A DNA stretch of 64,000 bases from Pelagadaptatus aseana (GTDB lineage: Bacteria; Pseudomonadota; Gammaproteobacteria; Pseudomonadales; Cellvibrionaceae). The notes under the pieces are model-generated. The model made no database searches, was not told where the DNA came from, and saw only the letters and a program-made list of their open reading frames with translations. Below, piece after piece: positions 58,784 through 64,000 of this stretch; within the stretch, counting starts at the first letter, position 1, and every line of letters begins with the position of its first letter. The position numbers and the translations under genes are program-made. The DNA lies in contig BAABNI010000002.1 of the NCBI GenBank assembly GCA_040365065.1, positions 186,001-250,000 on the forward strand, written 5' to 3'.

Positions 58784-59410
58784 TTAGCCCGAGGTCGTAA
58801 AGCGGGAATTGTAGCTCATCACCGAGCTTGCATAACGATAACCAGCGGCCCGATAGCGGGCACTGCGCTGGTAGTTTCCGGGTCCAACGTTATACATGGC
58901 CAGCGCCTTGTCCAACTTTTTGTAGCGATCCTTGAAAGTCTTTAATACGAAGGCCGAACAGATCACATTGTTATAGGGGTCACTGACATCCAGACCACAT
59001 TCGTCCTGCCAAAAGTTGGGTTTGATCTGCGCCAATCCGACTGCGCCTGCCCAGGACGTAACATTGACTCGAAAACTGGATTCCTGAGCGATCACCGACG
59101 TCAGCAGAAAAGGATCAAGGTCGTGCATCTGCGCCGCGGAAAGAATCCAATAGGGTAACTTTTCAATTTCTTCGGCGTGGGGAAATAAACGTTTGATCGA
59201 TGCCTGAATCTGCTTTTCTCGCAACTCATCACTGGCGACAACAGCCATGGATATGACAGCCAGTGTTTTCTCCATACGCTGTTGATCAACGGGCACAAAC
59301 AGATAGGCGGCTACTGAAGTCAGGAAAAAGAAGGCGCACATACTACTGACAGCCCCCACTACCCAGGCAGTGGCCGCAATAAGATATCTTGAAGTCTGCT
59401 GTATCAACAT
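58784..59410 (-). CDS. Membrane-anchored lytic transglycosylase (SLT domain)
   Basis: A 208-residue protein from the ATG giving MLIQQTSRYL, which has GAGGG 8 bp upstream; longer forms begin at weaker sites. One membrane helix (about 20-42, VVGAVSSMCAFFFLTSVAAYLF) is followed by an SLT lysozyme-like domain (about 90-205). The catalytic glutamate is in SVIAQESSF, with AVGLAQIKPNFW and ALAMYNVGPGNYQ. It should cut peptidoglycan in the periplasm. It is small for the family, closer to EtgA/VirB1-type enzymes that open the wall for machines. No secretion genes are adjacent. Confidence 0.85.
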   Translation of the reverse strand: MLIQQTSRYLIAATAWVVGAVSSMCAFFFLTSVAAYLFVPVDQQRMEKTLAVISMAVVASDELREKQIQASIKRLFPHAEEIEKLPYWILSAAQMHDLDPFLLTSVIAQESSFRVNVTSWAGAVGLAQIKPNFWQDECGLDVSDPYNNVICSAFVLKTFKDRYKKLDKALAMYNVGPGNYQRSARYRAAGYRYASSVMSYNSRFTTSG

Positions 59411-59530
59411 TTGCATTGCCCTCGTCGTCTGAAGAGGTATCCCGATGAGTTCAGGCAATTATCAAATGTCAGTGATTCAAATGATGTGGGCTAATCTTTA
59501 GCGAATGTGTTGCGGGGTCACACTGCGGTT

Positions 59531-60583
59531 TTAAAAAGCCTCCTGCAAACCGATGTAAAATCCCTGATTGTCGTCATTGCCCGCGGCAATATCAAAGCGC
59601 AGGTGAACCCGACTGGCCGGCTGAATGGCGTAGCGCAGCCCCACCCCGGCACTGTAATAGACATCTTCCTGGTTGCGGTCTTCGGCACTGCCCCCGCGCA
59701 GGTCCACCGCGCCGGCAAAGCCCACCAGTTTCCAGGTATCCGAAATATAATAGCGGTACTCCGCCTGTACTCCGGTGAGGTCGGTACCTGAGGCTTCTCC
59801 GGCGTTAAAGCCACGCAAATAACTGCGCCGCCCCAGATAGGACTCACCCGAATAGGGAGCATCATCGGACACATAGCGACCGAAAAAACCCAACGCCAGC
59901 ACATCGTATTCGGCCATTGGCAGGTACTTGCCATAACTGACTTCATACACGTCGTAGTCTTCGTCCGAACCCAGTGCATCCATATAGGAAAATGTATTGA
60001 CCTGAAACAGCGAGCCGCTGTAGGGGTAGAAGTGATTATCGCGGGTATCGTATTCCGCAGACAGACCCAAACCAAAGACGTCGTTATCACTGGCTCCGGT
60101 GGCCGCGATAAAACCTTGCCCCAGAGCATTGCGTGCCGAGTATTCGCTTAAAATCGCGGTGGCATTAAACCCCAGCAGCCAATGATCCGTGATCCGCCAG
60201 TGCTGGCGATGAAACGCCAGTATCGCCTTGGTATCGAATTCGGCACCGTCAAAATCATTGCGAACCCGAATCAACCCTGCAGCGGTGGTTGCCCGTTTGT
60301 TGTCACCGGCCCAATAGGCCTGATTGCGGGCGAAGGCGGAATAACTGTCGGTATTTGAATACTGAAAGGCTGCCAGCACCTGAGAGGGGCGATCACCGGT
60401 TGGGGTCTGATAGAGATAGGAGGATGTCGCGCCCAAGCCAGTACCAAAAGACGGACTGGATGACACAATGGGTGCCACGGCAAAATTCTTTTGTTTTTCA
60501 GGTTCCGCATCGGCAGCCCAACAAGCACCGGCACTGAAACCCAGAGCCAGTAGTGGAGTTGTCCATTTCAACATTCTTGACAT
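59531..60583 (-). CDS. BamA/TamA-type outer-membrane barrel protein without POTRA domains
   Basis: A 350-residue outer-membrane protein. The signal peptide is cut near CWAAD. The rest is a beta-barrel of the bacterial surface antigen family, seen in alternating strands and the late SYLGRRSYLRGFNAGEASG (the RGF motif in strand context). It ends QEAF, with a terminal aromatic suited to BAM recognition. No POTRA repeats are present, unlike BamA (about 800 residues). It may be a porin-like or lipid-related barrel. It lies downstream of no partner gene. Confidence 0.8.
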   Translation of the reverse strand: MSRMLKWTTPLLALGFSAGACWAADAEPEKQKNFAVAPIVSSSPSFGTGLGATSSYLYQTPTGDRPSQVLAAFQYSNTDSYSAFARNQAYWAGDNKRATTAAGLIRVRNDFDGAEFDTKAILAFHRQHWRITDHWLLGFNATAILSEYSARNALGQGFIAATGASDNDVFGLGLSAEYDTRDNHFYPYSGSLFQVNTFSYMDALGSDEDYDVYEVSYGKYLPMAEYDVLALGFFGRYVSDDAPYSGESYLGRRSYLRGFNAGEASGTDLTGVQAEYRYYISDTWKLVGFAGAVDLRGGSAEDRNQEDVYYSAGVGLRYAIQPASRVHLRFDIAAGNDDNQGFYIGLQEAF

Positions 60584-60672
60584 AACACACCTTCCCCGAG
60601 TAACCAGCGCCTGAGTCAGACACTCTCAAACACCGTTCACAGACACCATGCAAAGGCAACAAGGGTGACGAC

Positions 60673-61626
60673 TCAGACGGCGCTTATCTGTGTTAAAAAG
60701 TTACGGTAATGTGTTAAAACCAGATCAGGTGCCTCTACCTGAGGGTAGTGCCCAATCTCCGCCATCTCCCCCAGATAGTCTAGACGACACTCCAGCTGTT
60801 GATAGCGCGCCACCATATGACTGCCGGAAACCGGGTCTTTAGAGCCATTGATAACAGCCAAAGGCATGGTGGCGTTCTGCAGAGCCTCCACCCAGCGCTG
60901 GCGGTGCTGCTTGCGATCGCGCATGTAGGTAATCAGGTTGTGGAACAGGTGTTTGCCGTTATTTTCATTGATAAAGCGCCAGAAAACCTGAAGCTCCCAC
61001 TCACTGGGTTTGGTCTTGGGGCCAAACACATGGCTGAAGTTTTTCGAGAATTTGCCAAAGCCGTTAAAGCTGTTGACCAGCGCACCGAGTGGTGACAACA
61101 GCAGTTTCTGGGTTAACAACGCGCGGTGGGTTTCCGGAAACAGGCCACCATTGAGAAAACAGCCCGACAACCACTGTCCGACACCCTTGCCTTCGAGCTG
61201 TCGCGCCAGCAACTCCTGAGCCACAGTATCACCGTAATCGTGGGCCAGAATGTGGTATTTTTTAATGCCCAACTCTGCGAGCAGCGACTCAAACAGGTCT
61301 GCCTGACCATGAATGGTGTAGTTACGCCTGTCCGGTTTTTCCGACAAACCAAAGCCCAGCATGTCCAGACTGATCAGCCTGAAGTTTTGCCGCAGGTCTT
61401 GCCACAGTGGCAGCCAGTCCCAACTGCAGGTGGGGAAACCGTGAATCAACACAATAACCGGTTGATCCAGATCACCTTCATCCATGGTGAAGATTTTGTG
61501 GCCATTGAGCTCTCGGTACTGGCCCCGCTGGCGCCAGTGTAAAACCTCCTCTTCCACCCCCCGGCGGGCGGTGCTCGGCTCGGAAGTTGCGTCATCCTGA
61601 TTGATGCGTTGCAAGTTGTCAGACAT
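60673..61626 (-). CDS. MEST-like alpha/beta hydrolase
   Basis: A 317-residue hydrolase from the ATG giving MSDNLQRI, with GGAGAG upstream; an earlier frame start adds 35 unconserved residues. The nucleophile elbow is LAHDYGDTVAQELL with Asp as nucleophile, and the motif CFLNGGLFPETHR follows. Both are the marks of the eukaryotic MEST/Peg1 hydrolase group and its bacterial relatives. The catalytic histidine is in EIGHYPQVEAPD. The activity of MEST is not firmly established; epoxide or ester hydrolysis is possible. It is divergent from a TetR gene. Confidence 0.85.
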   Translation of the reverse strand: MSDNLQRINQDDATSEPSTARRGVEEEVLHWRQRGQYRELNGHKIFTMDEGDLDQPVIVLIHGFPTCSWDWLPLWQDLRQNFRLISLDMLGFGLSEKPDRRNYTIHGQADLFESLLAELGIKKYHILAHDYGDTVAQELLARQLEGKGVGQWLSGCFLNGGLFPETHRALLTQKLLLSPLGALVNSFNGFGKFSKNFSHVFGPKTKPSEWELQVFWRFINENNGKHLFHNLITYMRDRKQHRQRWVEALQNATMPLAVINGSKDPVSGSHMVARYQQLECRLDYLGEMAEIGHYPQVEAPDLVLTHYRNFLTQISAV

Positions 61627-61734
61627 CCAGATATCTCTCCCATTATTATTCTGCCAAGCTAGTTTGAGGCCGATACTGACCCATGACCTAGCAGATGGAT
61701 TACCCCTTATACCCCCACAAATAAAACACAAACA

Positions 61735-61767
61735 GAACTTGACGTCTAGTTCAATTTAGATCTTAAT
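61735..61767 (+). promoter_or_regulatory. tetR-type promoter with palindromic operator over the -35
   Basis: GAACTTGACGTCTAGTTC (61735-61752) is an 18-bp palindrome with one mismatched pair, centred on GACGTC. It contains the -35 TTGACG. CTTAAT lies 17 bp on as a -10 (four of six). It lies 47 bp before the TetR gene, so autorepression is likely, and it is also within reach of the divergent hydrolase promoter. Confidence 0.6.
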
Positions 61768-61798
61768 TTAATCAAAACAGCTATCCGGAAATTGATGC

Positions 61799-62395
61799 AT
61801 GAAGCCCTTACCCACCCAAAAGCGCGCGCTGGAAAAACGCGCCGCACTGGTAAACGCCGCCCAAATCAGCTTTGCCGAAAACGGCTATGAAGCCACAACG
61901 GCCAAAACCATTGCGGCAAAGGCCGAAGTGGCAACGGGTACCTTCTACCAATATTTTGATAACAAAGACGACATGCTGCGGGTTATCGCCCAGAAAAAGC
62001 GCGATGAGATCTATCAGGCCATGCCGGAACTGGCCGCCAGAGTGATCGAAACAGCGGCCCCATCCACCGAAGACCTGTTTCGCGACGTTCTGGAGCTTAT
62101 CTACAGCTACCACGAGGCCGAAGCCGAGTTGCATCAGGTTCTGGAACAGCGTCGTGTCAACGACCCCGAACTCGATGCCATCCTGCTGCGCTCTGAAGAC
62201 ATTATGGAAGACAAGGTACGCCAGTTTGTAAAAACCTTTAACAAGGACAATCCGGAAGCCGTTGCCTACAACCTGTTTGCGATGGCGGAGGGATTGGTAC
62301 ACCGGCATGTATTTGGTAACCCGGATACCGGCAAGCAGGAAACCCTCGATCTGGGCGCCAGAATGCTGGCCTGTTATTTCGACTGTCAGCACTAA
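61799..62395 (+). CDS. TetR-family transcriptional regulator
   Basis: A 198-residue regulator. The N-terminal HTH (about 10-57) reads RAALVNAAQISFAENGYEA and TAKTIAAKAEVATGTFYQYF, typical TetR. The ligand domain is helical with HEAEAELHQVLEQRR. It lies between a divergent MEST-like hydrolase gene and an amidohydrolase gene 33 bp downstream, which it probably co-transcribes or controls. The ligand is unknown. Confidence 0.9.
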   Translation: MKPLPTQKRALEKRAALVNAAQISFAENGYEATTAKTIAAKAEVATGTFYQYFDNKDDMLRVIAQKKRDEIYQAMPELAARVIETAAPSTEDLFRDVLELIYSYHEAEAELHQVLEQRRVNDPELDAILLRSEDIMEDKVRQFVKTFNKDNPEAVAYNLFAMAEGLVHRHVFGNPDTGKQETLDLGARMLACYFDCQH

Positions 62396-62428
62396 ACCAC
62401 AACAATAACAACACACGGAGTCACATCC

Positions 62429-64000
62429 ATGAGCGAAGCCAACAACCACTACGATCTGGTGATCAAAGACGCCAAGGTATTTAACGAAGGCAAAACCGCC
62501 GTTATCGAAGATCTGGCCGTCACCAATGGCAAGGTGGCAGCGAGAGGCAAAAACCTCGACACCACCAACGCCAAACGGGTCATTGATGGCAAGGGCCTGT
62601 GGCTGACACCGGGACTGTTTGATATCCACACCCACTACGATCTGGAACTGGAAGTCTCACCGGGCTTGCCGGAATCCATTCGCCACGGCACCACCTCGGT
62701 AGTGATTGCCAATTGCAGCCTGGGTCTTGCCTTCGGCAATCAGCGTGACGGCCGCAACGATCCCATCGTCGATTGCTTTGCCCGGGTTGAAAATGTCCCC
62801 AAGTCCATTTTGCGCAACTGCGCCGACAGCGTCGACTGGCACACTCCCAAGGATTATCTGACTCACCTTGAGGGTCTGAATCTGGGTCCCAATGTCGCCA
62901 CCCTGCTGCCTCATTCCATGCTGCGAATCGACGCCATGGGTTTTGAAGCCAGTATCAGCCGCGACCCGGATCACCACGAAATGCGCAAAATGAAAACCAC
63001 CCTGAGTGATGCCGTGGATATGGGTTACGTTGGCCTGTCCACCGATGCCCTGCCCTTTCACTATCTGGCCAGCAAGGCCCACTGCGATAAAACCATCCCG
63101 ACCCAGTTTGCCAAATACGACGAGCTGAAAACCCTGACGAACATCCTGCGTGACAAGGGTGCTGTGTGGCAGGCCACACCACCCAAAGACAGCCCCCTGG
63201 GCACCTTGAAAATATTCCTGCTGACCAGTGGCCGCCTGCACGGCAAAGCTCTGAAAACCACCGTGGTCGCAGCTCTGGATATTTTCAATAACTGGAAAAT
63301 CATGCGTCTTGGCAAAATACTGTCGCGGCTGCTCAACAGCCGTTTTTTGCAAGGCGACTTTTACATGCAGGCACTTGGAGCTCCGTTCAAGACCTGGTCC
63401 GATGGCGCCGTAACACCTCTGGCCGAAGAGATACCTGAATTGCGCCGCCTCAATGAAACCGATCTTGAAGACCGTGAAGCCCGCCAGAAGATCCTGAATG
63501 ACCCGGATTACATCCAGACATTTCGCGCCATGTGGCTCAAAGGCAAAAAGGGTTTTGGCATCGACCGGATCAAGCGCCTGCTCAATATGGAAGACTACGC
63601 CTTTAATCGTACCCTGGCGGATATGACCGTAGACGTCTGTCCGATGGCGCACTGGCAAGGCATGGATTTTCAAACGTTGTTTGATCGGGTCAAGCACATC
63701 AAAAAAGGTCAGGAGCCGGCCGACATGACTGAAGCTGAACAGCTGCTGGTGGCCACGGATTTTTTCTGGATCAGCGATGAAGCCGATTTTATGTTGCAGA
63801 TGCTGCGCACCTTCGACACCGATCTGAGCTGGTGCACCGTTACCGCCAATCGCGATCCAATCACCACCCGCAAACTGATCATGGACCCCAAACTGTTGCC
63901 CGGATTTAATGACTCCGGTGCGCATCTGACCAATATGGCCTTTTATGATGTGAATCTGCGCAGCCTGAAACTGGCTGCCGAAGGTGGTGATCAGGACGTC
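62429..64000 (+). CDS. N-acyl-D-amino-acid deacylase-type amidohydrolase, cut by the window end
   Basis: The frame is open from the ATG at 62429 to the last base (524 codons), so the C-terminus is missing. The N-terminus gives MSEANNHYDLVIKDAKVFN, then the metal site PGLFDIHTHYDLEL, which is the D-aminoacylase form of HxH. A later GFNDSGAHLTNMAFYD carries the catalytic aspartate. The family removes acyl groups from N-acyl-D-amino acids or opens D-hydantoin-like rings. A start just after the tetR stop suggests one transcript. The true substrate is unknown. Confidence 0.85.
   Translation, partial: MSEANNHYDLVIKDAKVFNEGKTAVIEDLAVTNGKVAARGKNLDTTNAKRVIDGKGLWLTPGLFDIHTHYDLELEVSPGLPESIRHGTTSVVIANCSLGLAFGNQRDGRNDPIVDCFARVENVPKSILRNCADSVDWHTPKDYLTHLEGLNLGPNVATLLPHSMLRIDAMGFEASISRDPDHHEMRKMKTTLSDAVDMGYVGLSTDALPFHYLASKAHCDKTIPTQFAKYDELKTLTNILRDKGAVWQATPPKDSPLGTLKIFLLTSGRLHGKALKTTVVAALDIFNNWKIMRLGKILSRLLNSRFLQGDFYMQALGAPFKTWSDGAVTPLAEEIPELRRLNETDLEDREARQKILNDPDYIQTFRAMWLKGKKGFGIDRIKRLLNMEDYAFNRTLADMTVDVCPMAHWQGMDFQTLFDRVKHIKKGQEPADMTEAEQLLVATDFFWISDEADFMLQMLRTFDTDLSWCTVTANRDPITTRKLIMDPKLLPGFNDSGAHLTNMAFYDVNLRSLKLAAEGGDQDV

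Noticed and set aside
1..64000. tRNA, rRNA, insertion sequences or prophage genes
   Set aside because: I looked through the intergenic stretches and translated products and saw none.

Overview
The window reads as chromosome of a free-living, probably marine gammaproteobacterium. The best evidence is the block ndk-rlmN-pilF-rodZ-ispG-hisS-yfgM-bamB-der (5982-15692, minus strand), a gene order conserved across Gammaproteobacteria. It is joined by lipid and C1/nitrogen genes common in marine heterotrophs of the Cellvibrionales/Pseudomonadales type. Genus cannot be fixed from the sequence alone. Base composition and gene style look even throughout. I see no integrase, transposase, tRNA, rRNA or CRISPR array.

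Layout. 1-3271 (+): the end of a BatA-BatB-BatD (vWA/TPR/oxygen-tolerance) envelope operon. 3284-5911 (-): a KefC/KefB-type K+/H+ antiporter and its flavodoxin-fold ancillary subunit. 5982-15692 (-): the housekeeping block, interrupted at 7505-7734 by a pair of multi-hairpin repeats. 15934-22241: an AraC regulator divergent from a 1307-residue hybrid histidine kinase with a C-terminal EAL domain and its overlapping response regulator. 22329-25614 (-): cyanase, a PP2C-kinase fusion and a formate/nitrite-family channel; the channel gene has a sigma-54-type promoter and an NtrC-like site, so this looks like a nitrogen-acquisition module. 26107-40982: a metabolic stretch with a class III aminotransferase, AbgT transporter, GMC oxidoreductase, two CBS proteins, a tandem-duplicated solute-binding protein, a wax ester synthase/DGAT with a histone-like tail, succinate-semialdehyde dehydrogenase, AcpH, PurU and an aldo-keto reductase.

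41094-52557 (-) is the centrepiece: a complete N-methylglutamate (NMG) pathway for indirect methylamine oxidation. In transcription order it is gmaS, mgsA, mgsB, mgsC, purU, folD, mgdA, mgdB, mgdC, mgdD. Methylamine would be loaded on glutamate (GmaS), transferred to give N-methylglutamate (MgsABC) and oxidised to methylene-tetrahydrofolate plus glutamate (MgdABCD). FolD and PurU would then take the C1 unit to formate and free tetrahydrofolate. A divergent XRE-cupin regulator (52805-53398) faces the operon across 247 bp that hold a sigma-54-like promoter and three TTTCC-N5/6-GGAWA inverted repeats. The next gene, an unrecognised secreted protein (53651-54178), has a textbook sigma-54 promoter (TGGCACTGTCCTTGCA).

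54183-58683 is an uncharacterised divergent locus: HxlR regulator and secreted alpha/beta hydrolase on one side, two metallo-beta-lactamase-fold hydrolases and a double NTF2-like protein on the other, with an inverted-repeat operator between them. 58784-64000 holds a membrane-anchored lytic transglycosylase, a POTRA-less BamA-type barrel, a MEST-like alpha/beta hydrolase, a TetR regulator with a palindromic operator over its -35, and an N-acyl-D-amino-acid deacylase-type amidohydrolase that runs off the end. Two intergenic stretches exceed 300 bp (7404-7885 and 25615-26106), and both are full of structure. All promoter, operator and terminator calls come from reading the sequence and are untested.
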